A stretch of DNA of 64,000 nucleotides from the NCBI GenBank assembly GCA_017463615.1, contig JAFTOU010000009.1:37766-101765 (forward strand), read 5' to 3'. This document shows positions 23,166 to 30,848 of this stretch, in pieces (the stretch's first letter is position 1; every line of letters begins with the position of its first letter). The notes under the pieces are model-generated. The model was not told the origin of the DNA, did not search any database, and was given only the letters and a program-made list of their open reading frames with translations. This DNA comes from Alistipes sp. Its GTDB lineage: Bacteria; Bacteroidota; Bacteroidia; Bacteroidales; Rikenellaceae. The position numbers and the translations under genes are program-made.

Positions 23166-23492
23166 TTAAAACACCTTCACAATCGACTCCCATCTGAAAC
23201 TGCGCCACTCGCCAAGTTCACAATCAAATACCGCAGTGGTGGCATACAACTCTCTGCTCACGCCCCTGCCGTTGATGTGGCGTTTTACCAAAGATGGGTT
23301 TGTAGTGGCGAACATCTCCCTCAACTCTCCGTTCTTCTTTTGGAAGATGAAATGTGCTACGCCTATACGGAGTTTCTCTTTGAGGGACTCAATCATCATC
23401 GCCTTTGCCCCTGCAACAAAGAGATTTTGAGTGCGCTGAGCAATTACATTCATTCGTACTGCTGTTGTGTCTGTGATAACCAATGCGTTCAT
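23166..23492 (-). CDS. DUF2693-like SH3 beta-barrel protein
   Basis: 108 aa from MNALVITDTTAVRMNVIA; an upstream in-frame ATG would add 17 non-conserved residues. The pattern IGVAHFIFQKKNGELREMFATTNPSLVK and ending FRWESIVKVF fits DUF2693, a small SH3-barrel family common on Bacteroidetes conjugative and mobilisable elements. It is likely a nucleic-acid or protein-binding accessory factor. It follows the 54-aa gene by 41 bp. Confidence 0.6.
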   Translation of the reverse strand: MNALVITDTTAVRMNVIAQRTQNLFVAGAKAMMIESLKEKLRIGVAHFIFQKKNGELREMFATTNPSLVKRHINGRGVSRELYATTAVFDCELGEWRSFRWESIVKVF

Positions 23493-23533
23493 AGTGTAAG
23501 ATTTTTTATTACAGTTAGTTAAAATTTTAATTC

Positions 23534-23698
23534 CTAATACCAAGTTGAAGGTTTAGTCCAACCCTCCAATTCATACCACTTGTCGAGTGCCGAATATCTG
23601 CTACGACCACAACTTGCAACCTTATTGCCCGTTGCAATCTCCCATACGCCCCAACCACTGCCTGAGCAACCAATCTTGTATTTTCTCTCTCGTGCCAT
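23534..23698 (-). CDS. Small basic protein, 54 aa
   Basis: It starts MARERKYKIGCSGSGWGVWE and ends WTKPSTWY. It is Trp/Tyr/Gly-rich, with a pattern GWGVWEIATG...SRYSALDKWYELEGW suggesting a compact beta domain. A consensus promoter lies directly upstream and the DUF2693 gene downstream, so it is very probably expressed. The family is unknown to me; it is below common gene-calling length. Confidence 0.6.
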   Translation of the reverse strand: MARERKYKIGCSGSGWGVWEIATGNKVASCGRSRYSALDKWYELEGWTKPSTWY

Positions 23699-23733
23699 AT
23701 TGAATTAGTGTTATATCCTTTATTTTTCTATGA

Positions 23734-23765
23734 CAAAGATAGTGTTTTATTACTAATAACCCAAA
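23734..23765 (-). promoter_or_regulatory. Promoter of the 54-aa/DUF2693 pair
   Basis: On the minus strand TTTG (23765-23762), 20-nt spacer, TATCTTTG (23741-23734). It is divergent from the XRE regulator gene, whose own -7-like TATCTTTG is at 23826-23833 without a good -33 box. Confidence 0.8.
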
Positions 23766-23852
23766 TTGTTTTAGTATTTTCTTTTAATTTATATAGAAAT
23801 AATTAGTATTTTGACATTTATTTCCTATCTTTGCCATTAAAATTAGACTACT

Positions 23853-24149
23853 ATGGCAAAATTGAGAGTAAAGGAGATTGTAAAGCAGAGAGGTTTGACA
23901 TTGGCGAAAGTTGCCGAAATGCTCGATGTTCACCCTGTGAATTTAAGCACCACCCTCAACGGAAATCCGACCATCGCAACATTGGAGAAGATTGCAAATG
24001 TCTTGGAGGTGGATTTTGTGGAGTTGTTTGAGAGAGAGGATAGACCGACCATCAGCGGTTTTGTAAAGTTAGGAACTGAGGTGGTTGAGGTGTCTTCGGT
24101 GGCAGACTTGGAACAGGCATTGAGCAAGGCGAAAGGACTCCTTAAATAG
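23853..24149 (+). CDS. XRE-family helix-turn-helix regulator
   Basis: 98 aa. HTH domain at about 5-60: LRVKEIVKQRGLTLAKVAEM, then LDVHPVNLSTTLNGNPTIAT, the Cro/C1 pattern, followed by the usual LEKIANVLEVDFVELF. The short tail is acidic. The position, divergent from the 54-aa gene, suggests it controls that promoter or the island's excision. The window between the two genes holds both -7 boxes. Confidence 0.85.
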   Translation: MAKLRVKEIVKQRGLTLAKVAEMLDVHPVNLSTTLNGNPTIATLEKIANVLEVDFVELFEREDRPTISGFVKLGTEVVEVSSVADLEQALSKAKGLLK

Positions 24150-24254
24150 AGCATACGAACCTATATAGAACCTCGACCTAAAACTGACTGAATAATTCCA
24201 TCGGAATTAATTTCAAGTTAGAGGTATACTTTTTAGTCGAAAATCGGTAGAAAA

Positions 24255-25778
24255 ATGGCAACCTCAACATTCAAATTATATACCATTGAAGGCATAGACT
24301 ACAATGCGATAATTGCATTGTATCGTCAAATATGTGTGGAAGGTGTCAAAGATATTGATACAAACACCATCAGTGTATATAGTAGTGATATAGAGTATCT
24401 CCAAGTAAGGAAACCACGCAAACCATTGAATGACGAGACCAAGATACTCAACAAGGCAAAATGCCTAATCCATACCATTTCATACAGGCAACTCACCAAT
24501 AGAGAGAATAGCGATGGAGCATATCTTCAATATGCCGTCTTACAATCAGTGCTCGGTAAAGATGTCTATGAGTTATTGAAGGCATTAGAGAAGTTAGGAT
24601 ATATCCATATAACCTATAAATACATTGTCGGAAAGCACTCGATGCTCTACAAAGTAATTGGAGGAGATATAACCTCAACAGAGTGTGGAAATTACACCAT
24701 TAAGAAGTACATTGATAAGACCAAACAACTCTTGAAAGATGCTGTTTTAGTGCGTTTGAACTCCGAAGAGTTTAAGAAAGAGTATGGAGAGAATTTTGGA
24801 AATAGTTATATAAAGAACCTTAACTTATTCAAAGTTAAAGATGTATATGGATTTAACAACTATATTAAGAATGAAATAGAGTTAAATCCTAAGAAAGAGT
24901 CTTATTATAACTTTATTAAAGAGTCTTTTAATAGTGATTTGAAGATTTATAGGATAGATGGTAATAATAGAATATATCATCTTCTTACTTCATTAGAAAG
25001 AGAGTTAAAAGAGTTTATCAATATAAGATATAGTATAGATTGTAAGAATTCACATCCTGTTTTATTTAATTATTTCATTTTCAATTATAAAGGAATAGAT
25101 ATTGAAACATCTTATTTAATATCTTCTATTTTATATTCAATAGATAAATCTCTAATATCCTCTAATAACCATTATGATATTGAAAAACTATGTAATATAT
25201 TGATAAATAACAATATAGAAAAATCAATTATTACAAAGTTTGCTCCTGATGAACTCCTCTACATATACAAAACCACCAAAGGACTCTTTTGGGACGACAT
25301 CTTAAAGGAACATCAGGGAGAGGTATTGGATAGAGCAGAGATAAAGGAGAAGATGTTTGCTGAGGTATTCTACTCTAAGACTAAAAAACTCTCTTGGAAG
25401 ATGTTTGCAAAGGAGTTTAAGGCACAATACCCCAATGTTTACCACTTGATTGAACAGTGGAAAGAACCGCTTAAAAATGATATTCTCAAAGGGATTCTCC
25501 TTGATAAGAAGAGAGCAGTTGAGTTGGGGGATATGACACTGATGCAGAATCAAGAAACGGCATTACCTAACTTTATGATGTTGATGGAATCCGAGATATT
25601 CCGAGAAGTGTTGAAGTCCCTGTTCCGAAAGAGAATTAAAGCGGTACATATCCACGATGCCATTGTTCTCCCACAGACAAGAGCAGTGGTAGATGTAAAT
25701 AAGATTGAGGAGGTGATGCGTTCCGCCTACAAACATTTTGGATTGCACCCAACATTCTCCATCGACAAATACGAGTAA
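24255..25778 (+). CDS. Family-A DNA-polymerase-like palm protein
   Basis: 507 aa. Motif A-like SIDCKNSHPVLF (Asp262, Asn265, Ser266, Pro268) follows RIYHLLTSLERELKEFI. A motif B-like helix SWKMFAKEFKAQYPNVYHLIE comes later, then a motif C-like VHIHDAIVLP (His467, Asp468). Spacing and residues resemble divergent polymerase-A palm proteins found on plasmids and islands. There is no 3'-5' exonuclease domain. Codons 180-340 are far richer in A/T (Asn, Ile, AGA) than either end, as if of mixed origin. It may replicate the excised circle or act in defence. A short palindrome AATTCC-ATC-GGAATT lies upstream. Confidence 0.6.
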   Translation: MATSTFKLYTIEGIDYNAIIALYRQICVEGVKDIDTNTISVYSSDIEYLQVRKPRKPLNDETKILNKAKCLIHTISYRQLTNRENSDGAYLQYAVLQSVLGKDVYELLKALEKLGYIHITYKYIVGKHSMLYKVIGGDITSTECGNYTIKKYIDKTKQLLKDAVLVRLNSEEFKKEYGENFGNSYIKNLNLFKVKDVYGFNNYIKNEIELNPKKESYYNFIKESFNSDLKIYRIDGNNRIYHLLTSLERELKEFINIRYSIDCKNSHPVLFNYFIFNYKGIDIETSYLISSILYSIDKSLISSNNHYDIEKLCNILINNNIEKSIITKFAPDELLYIYKTTKGLFWDDILKEHQGEVLDRAEIKEKMFAEVFYSKTKKLSWKMFAKEFKAQYPNVYHLIEQWKEPLKNDILKGILLDKKRAVELGDMTLMQNQETALPNFMMLMESEIFREVLKSLFRKRIKAVHIHDAIVLPQTRAVVDVNKIEEVMRSAYKHFGLHPTFSIDKYE

Positions 25779-25805
25779 ATTTCACCTCTATTTCCTACTT
25801 GAATC

Positions 25806-25840
25806 AATGCCCCGACCACAACAGGTCAGGGCATTTCTTT
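25806..25840. terminator. Terminator between two converging genes
   Basis: AATGCCCCGACC (25806-25817) and GGTCAGGGCATT (25824-25835) pair with one mismatch, followed by TTCTTTT. Confidence 0.8.
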
Positions 25841-26022
25841 TAGAACAACCCATCTTTGGTAGAACTATCCATTTTTTGCGGTTCAATTTGCGACCAATAG
25901 TGTTCAAGTCCCTTACTGATATTTTGGCAATGCTGAACGCTCTTCCTTCTATTTTTCAATTTTGATGATATTTTCTGCTTCGTAATATCACTCAATGCCC
26001 TTTGTTTCCTTTTGTATTCCAT
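25840..26022 (-). CDS. Small basic NUMOD3-like protein, 60 aa
   Basis: It starts MEYKRKQRALSDITKQKISS. The core T-K-Q-K-I-S-x-K-L-K-N-R-x-K-S...H-x-x-N-I-S-x-G-L-x-x-Y-W resembles NUMOD3, a DNA-binding motif of homing endonucleases that also occurs as free-standing short proteins on Bacteroides mobile elements. A DNA-binding accessory role is inferred. The remainder of 26023-26277 has no gene but holds an AACCTAC/GTAGGTT inverted repeat (26144-26171), a possible binding or replication site. Confidence 0.55.
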   Translation of the reverse strand: MEYKRKQRALSDITKQKISSKLKNRRKSVQHCQNISKGLEHYWSQIEPQKMDSSTKDGLF

Positions 26023-26081
26023 ATAACTGCTGTTTTATTATAAATAGTTTATTAACCTTAAAAAGTATGGTAAGTTCGATA

Positions 26082-26114
26082 TTTTTGAGTGAAAATTTTG
26101 GGAGAAAATTTTTT
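26082..26114. repeat. Degenerate copy of the integrase arm repeat
   Basis: TTTTTGAGTGAAAATTTTGG at 26082 closely follows the left-end TTTTTGGGTGAAAATTTGGG at 17501, about 1 kb inside the right end. Confidence 0.5.
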
Positions 26115-26277
26115 CAACCAACAGTGTGTACCCCTTTTTACTAAACCTACCACTAACAGTTTTAGTAGGTTAATTAAGCGTTTATAAACTTTGCTCTTTG
26201 AAGGGGGAGTTCCTCCGCTAATTTTGGGTAAAAATGGCACTAAAATTTGAGGAAAATTACCACTATTTTTGCCTCAA

Positions 26278-26309
26278 TTTGTTTATGGGAAAATTTTATC
26301 GTATCTTTA
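26278..26309 (+). promoter_or_regulatory. Promoter of the DUF3853-like gene
   Basis: TTTG (26278-26281), 20-nt spacer, TATCTTTA (26302-26309); the ATG follows at 26325, a leader of only about 10 nt. Confidence 0.7.
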
Positions 26310-26324
26310 AGAAAAATTTGAAGT

Positions 26325-26993
26325 ATGGAAGCAATCAAGGCACTGTTGAATGAACTTAGAAGGTGTGAAATAATCAATGATTATAAGGTTAATTTCTCTT
26401 ATAATGGAATTACCCTTGAAGAATCATCTGTGGCATTTCAAAGGAGATTACATCGTCTGTATGAAGATGCTTTGGTTGATATTCCTCTTCTTGCCCAAGA
26501 ATCAAAAGATGTTTTCGGTGACATAATTGAGAGGTACGCAGAATCTCAGCAACTCTTTGATGTCCCTGATGAATCCGTTTTGGAATCTATGAACAGGGAG
26601 ATAGAATTAGGTAACACAAATGCAAATCTTAAACAGGAGCGTGACTTCGTAAAAATGATATGTAAATGTGTGTCCTTACAAAAATACTATCTTGGAGAGT
26701 TTGCTTCTGCCATTGGTTATCAGGCAAAGACGACTTGCAATGAGAGTAATGTTGTTGAGATTACCACAACTGCCTCAGCAGATGACAACCTTATCAAAGG
26801 TGTAAAAGGGTTGGCGAAATATCTTGGTTGCGGTGTAAATAGCGCACAAAACATTATCAATAGTGAGATTCTTCTAAATAAGAAGATACAGTACCGCACA
26901 GGCAAAGGTTGGAGATTTAGAAAAGATAAATTGACTGAATTACTCGAAAAAGAACCTGAAATCTTGAAAAAAGTACGCAAAAAGCAGGTTTAA
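26325..26993 (+). CDS. DUF3853-like protein with C-terminal helix-turn-helix
   Basis: 222 aa. The N-terminal 130 residues are helical and acidic and not recognised. Residues about 155-210 (IKGVKGLAKYLGCGVNSAQN followed by a W-R-F-R-K-D-K-L end) match the excisionase-like winged helix called DUF3853, common at the ends of Bacteroidetes elements. Lying next to the right attachment site, it may be the recombination directionality factor or a regulator of it. Confidence 0.6.
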   Translation: MEAIKALLNELRRCEIINDYKVNFSYNGITLEESSVAFQRRLHRLYEDALVDIPLLAQESKDVFGDIIERYAESQQLFDVPDESVLESMNREIELGNTNANLKQERDFVKMICKCVSLQKYYLGEFASAIGYQAKTTCNESNVVEITTTASADDNLIKGVKGLAKYLGCGVNSAQNIINSEILLNKKIQYRTGKGWRFRKDKLTELLEKEPEILKKVRKKQV

Positions 26994-27000
26994 GACTTCA

Positions 27001-27024
27001 ATTTTTGGGTGAATTTTTGGGTGA
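27001..27024. repeat. Candidate integrase arm-binding repeats, right end
   Basis: TTTTTGGGTGA occurs twice in direct orientation directly after the last island gene, matching the pair at 17501-17523. Confidence 0.65.
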
Positions 27025-27038
27025 TAGCAAAAATAAAA

Positions 27039-27075
27039 ACGATGTAAGTTGCTGATTATCAGTTTCTTACATCGT
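27039..27075 (-). terminator. Island-supplied terminator for tRNA-Glu
   Basis: On the minus strand ACGATGTAAG (27075-27066) pairs with CTTACATCGT (27048-27039) and is followed by TTTTTATTTTT. It lies just inside the right att site and replaces the original terminator left at 17348-17379. Confidence 0.8.
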
Positions 27076-27082
27076 CTTCTTT

Positions 27083-27098
27083 GTAGTGGATAGGGGAT
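27083..27098. repeat. Right attachment site of the island
   Basis: GTAGTGGATAGGGGAT, overlapping the 3' acceptor strand and part of the T arm of tRNA-Glu, so the tRNA sequence is restored after insertion. Confidence 0.9.
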
Positions 27099-27155
27099 TC
27101 GAACCCCTATGTCGTGCGTGAGAGGCACGTATCCTAGCCCTTAGATGAATCCACC
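27084..27155 (-). tRNA. tRNA-Glu (anticodon CTC)
   Basis: Acceptor GGTGGAT / ATCCACT (first pair G-T), anticodon stem CGTGC/GCACG with loop CTCTCAC (anticodon CTC, decoding GAG), and T arm AGGGG-TTCGAAT-CCCCT. The CCA is not encoded. The 3' 15 nt are the island attachment core. Confidence 0.93.
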
Positions 27156-27174
27156 ATTGGTTTGATTGCGAGTG

Positions 27175-27206
27175 CAAAGATAGAGCAAAAAATTCTTTCC
27201 TCCAAA
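27175..27206 (-). promoter_or_regulatory. Promoter of tRNA-Glu
   Basis: On the minus strand TTTG (27206-27203), 20-nt spacer, TATCTTTG (27182-27175), with near-identity to the tRNA-Leu promoter over about 40 bp. Confidence 0.85.
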
Positions 27207-27282
27207 CTTTTTTGTAACTTTTTTGCAAAAAAGTTTTTGTCATCTATCATTATCGCACATCAACCGCTTGTTAATCAACTGT

Positions 27283-28071
27283 TTAGATATGTTCTGCGAC
27301 CCAGTTGGTAAGCTCTACAAATTGGGCTACGGAGAGCTGCTCGGCGCGGGTAGTGAAGAGCGGGTGCTCTGCCCCACCGAAGTTTCCGAACACCGCCTTG
27401 AGCGAGTTGCGGAGCATTTTACGGCGCTGGCCGAAGGATGCCTTGACAACCTTAACGAACAGGGTCTCGTCGCAGGCCAGTTTTGTAGTCTTATTTCGCT
27501 TGAGGCGGATAACGGCGCTCTTGACCTTTGGCGGCGGGTTAAAGACCTTCTCCGAGACGGTAAAGAGGTACTCTATATCGTACCAAGCCTGCAGCAGCAC
27601 GCTCAGGATACCATACTCGCGCGAGCCCGGCGGTTCGGCGATGCGGACAGCCACCTCCTTCTGAATCATACCGACGCACTGCGGCACAAGGTCGCGGTTC
27701 TCAATAATCTTAAAGAATATCTGCGACGATATATTATAGGGGAAGTTACCTATCACGCGCACGCCCTCAGGAAATCGCTCGTGCAGGTCCATCTTCAGGA
27801 AGTCGCCCTCAATGAGTCGCGGCGCGAAGTCGGGATAGTGGGCGTGGAGGTACTCCACACTCTCGCCATCTATCTCGGCACCATAGGTTACAATATCTGT
27901 ACGCTGCAAAAGGTACTGGGTCAGCACACCCATACCACACCCCACCTCAAGGGTCGCCACGGGCTCTGCCTCAGTGCGCTCGGTGAGCGAGTTGCAGATC
28001 TTCTGGGCGATATTAAGGTCGGTGAGAAAGTGCTGACCCAGCGCCTTCTTGGCTCTTACCTCTGTTGCCAT
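27283..28071 (-). CDS. rsmA: 16S rRNA A1518/A1519 dimethyltransferase
   Basis: 262 aa, standard size (also called ksgA). Dimethylates two adenines in helix 45 of 16S rRNA using S-adenosylmethionine. KKALGQHFLTDLNIAQKI at the N-terminus, the SAM-binding LEVGCGMGVLT (41-51), catalytic NFPYN (109-113) and the C-terminal helical domain are typical. It is last in an apparent operon after the protease and lipoprotein genes, 3 bp after the latter. Confidence 0.95.
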   Translation of the reverse strand: MATEVRAKKALGQHFLTDLNIAQKICNSLTERTEAEPVATLEVGCGMGVLTQYLLQRTDIVTYGAEIDGESVEYLHAHYPDFAPRLIEGDFLKMDLHERFPEGVRVIGNFPYNISSQIFFKIIENRDLVPQCVGMIQKEVAVRIAEPPGSREYGILSVLLQAWYDIEYLFTVSEKVFNPPPKVKSAVIRLKRNKTTKLACDETLFVKVVKASFGQRRKMLRNSLKAVFGNFGGAEHPLFTTRAEQLSVAQFVELTNWVAEHI

Positions 28072-28074
28072 AGG

Positions 28075-28554
28075 TTACAAGAAGCGTGTAGGCTCAGTCT
28101 CGGCAGTAGCAGCTGCGCGAGTAGCCTCCTTAACAGCAGCAGGGATAGTCTCCTTTGTAAATACGGAGGCGTCGTCTGTAAAATCTACATTGACAAGGGT
28201 CAGCTTGCCCTCCGCATCCAGAGTTGCGGTATAGCCATTTGCTGCGCCCCAGCTCTTGCCGTCGGAGTACTTACCGCTGATAACATCGCCAGTGATAAGG
28301 TATGTGCCGCTATAGTGCTGGTAGTAGAGAGGCTCTGTGAAGTGACGCTGATAGAGCTCAAAGGTGTTGTCTGCCTTAAACTCAATATATACATCCACAG
28401 CCTCCTTTACCGCTGTGCTGGTAACGATAGAGCTCTTGGTCATGTGCCACTCGCCCACAACGCCCTTGATGAGCGGGTTAGCCTTACTTCCCTCGCCACA
28501 GCCTGTAAATATAAGACCCATCAGGGCTACGGCTACCAATAATATCTTCTTCAT
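28075..28554 (-). CDS. Small lipocalin-like lipoprotein
   Basis: 159 aa. Lipobox IFTGC with Cys19. A small beta-rich domain follows with GEWHMTKSS near residue 34, FKADNTFELYQ and YSGTYLITGDVI. This is the alternating pattern of lipocalin-like lipoproteins of Bacteroidetes (GxWxx...F...G.Y...g). The Ala/Thr-rich C-terminus is disordered. Role unknown. It is followed by rsmA after 3 bp and preceded by the protease gene 25 bp away. Confidence 0.65.
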   Translation of the reverse strand: MKKILLVAVALMGLIFTGCGEGSKANPLIKGVVGEWHMTKSSIVTSTAVKEAVDVYIEFKADNTFELYQRHFTEPLYYQHYSGTYLITGDVISGKYSDGKSWGAANGYTATLDAEGKLTLVNVDFTDDASVFTKETIPAAVKEATRAAATAETEPTRFL

Positions 28555-28579
28555 ATCTTCTATCTAATTTCTGTTAATA

Positions 28580-30634
28580 CTACAACCAACCGCCATTTGT
28601 TGCAAATGAGCGCGAGAGGATTGCCACCTTCTTTGTCACTGCCATACCGCCAGTAGCCTCGTTAGAGCCCACGGTATCGCCACCAGCCACGAAGGTAATC
28701 TTGAGGATTGCCGAGCCCACCTTTGTAGCCTTGAGCTGCAGCTTACCAGTCTTTGAGAGTACGATGTCGCCCTCCAGGCCAATCTTTGTGCGGTCGGACT
28801 GAGACATTGAGAAGCCCTCGTCCACCAGAGCTATGGTTGCAGGGTTACCGCCGATAATCTCGGAGATGTCGATGCTCACCTTGCTGCCCGTGCGAACAGT
28901 TACGCAGTGTGTACCCTCAACATTCATCAACGCCTTGAATGCGTCAATATAACCGATACCCATCTTGCCCTTGAAGCCGCCCAGGTTGATGCTTGTAACG
29001 CCACCACCAGCAGCTGCGCCAGTCTTTGTGCCGGTGCAGTAGGAGTCAATATTGTGTGTTGACGCTGCCAGGATGTCGCGCAGCTCAATAGCTGTCAGCT
29101 TCTTGCCCAACGCCAGCGAGCGAGCAACAACCAGCGCTGCCACACCCGACACATGAGGACAAGCCATAGATGTACCCTGCTTGTAGCCGTAGTTACCCTC
29201 GCTGTAGGTTGTAGAGTATACCTCCGAGTTGAGCAGACCGGTGTAGTCGGTGTAGTACTTCTGCAGATAGTCACCTCCTGGAGCCGACATAGTCACGCCC
29301 GGACCATAGTTGGTGTAGTATGCAGGGGTGTAGTCGCAGCTCATAGCAGCAACGCAGATATAGTCGCGGTAAGCACCCGGATAGTTACCCCAGTCGGTCT
29401 GCTCGTTACCTGCAGCGAAGATTGGAATACCACCTGTCAGCACATCGCCACCGCCATACTTTACAAAGTAGTCAATAGCCTTACGCACAGCGCTATTCTG
29501 CGGTGTGAAGTAGCTATCCGATGGATACTTGCCCGGATAACCCCAGCTACACTGAGCAATCGCAGCGCCATTGTCGGCAGCATACTGGAATGCACGCGCC
29601 GAGCCTGTATCTGTACCCGAGTTCTTGACAGTAACATCGCTGTAGAGCTCGTGCGCCTTATCAAACTCGCAGAATGTCTGGCACGACATCAGACGAACAC
29701 CATCGCCCTTACCAGTACCACCTGCAACGCCACAACCGCCAATGCCGTTGTTGTTCACCGCAGCTATAGTACCAGCCACATGGGTACCGTGGTCAGAGGT
29801 ATTCTCCATAAGGGTTGTCTGCGCATTGAAGCCAAAGAGGGCGAAGTTCACACCGTGAATATCGTCAATATATCCATTGCCGTCGTCATCAACACCTGCA
29901 GCACCACTCTTCTCAGCCTCATTTACCCACATATTGGCAGCAAGGTCTGGGTGGTTGTACTTTACCACATTGTCAATCACGGCAACGATGATGCGGTTGT
30001 CACCTGCGGTGATGTCCCACGCCTCGCCAGCGTTGATATCTGCACCCGCCTTCGCACCTGAGAATACATTTGTATCGCCAGTGTTGATGTAGTGCCACTG
30101 CTTGTCAAGGTCTGGGTCGTTAAATGCAGGGTAGATCTTCGCGCGAGTCTGTGCGTCTGCTGCAGCAGCAGGTACGGTAAAACCTGCAGGCTTAGCCTGA
30201 GGCTCCTGCGACATTACAGAGTTGAGCTGCACCACCTGCACCTCGCCCACACCTGCAAACTGAGCAGCTGCCTGCTCTACATCTACCGTAGGGTCAAAGT
30301 ATACAACATACCAGCAGTGCATACCCTCGTTGCGCAGACGCTCCTCAAAGCGGTTAGAGACAAATACGCGCTCTATACGCTGAGCACCTATGCGCTCCAT
30401 GATAGCGTCAAAATTCTCAATGCCCGAGCGGGTTGCTCCCGAGCGAGTCACGCCAGCCTCCACGCGAGTGGTTGCCTGCTCGTCAAAGCATACGATAAGC
30501 GAGCCAGAAGCGATATTGTCCGACAGACGAACTACCTTAGAGGGCTGCTGTGGCTCCACCTTTGCACCCTCAACAAAATCTGCTGTACAGCCTACAGCCA
30601 GAAGCAGAGAGAGTGCCAATACCAAATTCTTCAT
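28580..30634 (-). CDS. Subtilisin-like (S8) protease lipoprotein
   Basis: 684 aa. Lipobox LLAVGC with Cys16. An N-terminal prodomain of the fervidolysin type (about 40-140) is followed by the S8 catalytic domain (about 175-545) with Asp221 (VAVIDNV), His282 (DHGTHVAGT), oxyanion Asn410 (AAGNEQ) and Ser489 (GTSMACPHVSG). A C-terminal beta-sandwich (about 560-684) may serve attachment. It is probably surface-exposed or periplasmic and membrane-anchored. First gene of the unit ending in rsmA; its promoter shares a boundary with that of metK. Confidence 0.92.
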   Translation of the reverse strand: MKNLVLALSLLLAVGCTADFVEGAKVEPQQPSKVVRLSDNIASGSLIVCFDEQATTRVEAGVTRSGATRSGIENFDAIMERIGAQRIERVFVSNRFEERLRNEGMHCWYVVYFDPTVDVEQAAAQFAGVGEVQVVQLNSVMSQEPQAKPAGFTVPAAAADAQTRAKIYPAFNDPDLDKQWHYINTGDTNVFSGAKAGADINAGEAWDITAGDNRIIVAVIDNVVKYNHPDLAANMWVNEAEKSGAAGVDDDGNGYIDDIHGVNFALFGFNAQTTLMENTSDHGTHVAGTIAAVNNNGIGGCGVAGGTGKGDGVRLMSCQTFCEFDKAHELYSDVTVKNSGTDTGSARAFQYAADNGAAIAQCSWGYPGKYPSDSYFTPQNSAVRKAIDYFVKYGGGDVLTGGIPIFAAGNEQTDWGNYPGAYRDYICVAAMSCDYTPAYYTNYGPGVTMSAPGGDYLQKYYTDYTGLLNSEVYSTTYSEGNYGYKQGTSMACPHVSGVAALVVARSLALGKKLTAIELRDILAASTHNIDSYCTGTKTGAAAGGGVTSINLGGFKGKMGIGYIDAFKALMNVEGTHCVTVRTGSKVSIDISEIIGGNPATIALVDEGFSMSQSDRTKIGLEGDIVLSKTGKLQLKATKVGSAILKITFVAGGDTVGSNEATGGMAVTKKVAILSRSFATNGGWL

Positions 30635-30665
30635 AAGTATCTATTTTTTAGTCAATATTCCGCCG

Positions 30666-30696
30666 TAAAGTTAATGAATATTTTATAAACATCAAA
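30666..30696 (-). promoter_or_regulatory. Promoter of the S8 protease unit
   Basis: On the minus strand TTTG (30696-30693), 19-nt spacer, TAACTTTA (30673-30666). Its -33 box is one base from the metK -33 box. Confidence 0.6.
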
Positions 30697-30697
30697 A

Positions 30698-30729
30698 TTT
30701 GGCACTGTCAACATTTATCACTACCTTTG
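30698..30729 (+). promoter_or_regulatory. Promoter of metK
   Basis: TTTG (30698-30701), 20-nt spacer, TACCTTTG (30722-30729). The start would be near 30736, giving a leader of about 113 nt. Confidence 0.75.
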
Positions 30730-30741
30730 CAGCGCAAATGT

Positions 30742-30815
30742 GGAGAGATTTGGACTGCTTGCAACCACAATAAAAAATCGCTAAACCAGCAATTTTACAC
30801 TACAGTCTTCTCTCC
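30742..30815 (+). promoter_or_regulatory. Structured leader of metK
   Basis: GGAGAG (30742-30747) and GACTG (30753-30757) pair with CAGTC (30803-30807) and CTCTCC (30810-30815), closing an A-rich 45-nt loop. It lies wholly between the inferred start site and the ATG. No known SAM riboswitch consensus is recognisable. Confidence 0.4.
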
Positions 30816-30848
30816 CTGCGTTTTTAACACTTTAATAAGGAAAAAACA

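Larger units (their letters stand above)
17382..27098. mobile_element. Integrative element in tRNA-Glu(CTC), 9.7 kb
   Basis: The 16-bp direct repeat GTAGTGGATAGGGGAT at 17382-17397 recurs at 27083-27098 inside the 3' end of tRNA-Glu. Just inside the left end is a tyrosine integrase reading inward. Base composition drops sharply between the repeats. Cargo: serine recombinase, DUF2971 protein, trypsin-TPR protein, DUF2693 protein, 54-aa protein, XRE regulator, polymerase-like protein, a small NUMOD-like protein and a DUF3853-like protein. No relaxase, coupling protein, conjugation, capsid or transposase gene is seen. It may be a mobilisable or satellite element that depends on a helper. Confidence 0.9.

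Noticed and set aside
17382-27098. Conjugative transposon or prophage
   Set aside because: No relaxase, coupling ATPase, Tra, capsid, portal or terminase gene; only integration, regulation and cargo genes are seen.
27223-28542. 439-codon ORF antisense to rsmA and the lipoprotein
   Set aside because: Spans two well-supported genes with correct motifs; shadow frame.
29153-30061. 302-codon ORF antisense to the S8 protease
   Set aside because: Shadow of a gene with complete catalytic triad.
30736-30848. SAM-I/SAM-II-type riboswitch in the metK leader
   Set aside because: No recognisable consensus of known classes; kept only as an unassigned structured leader.
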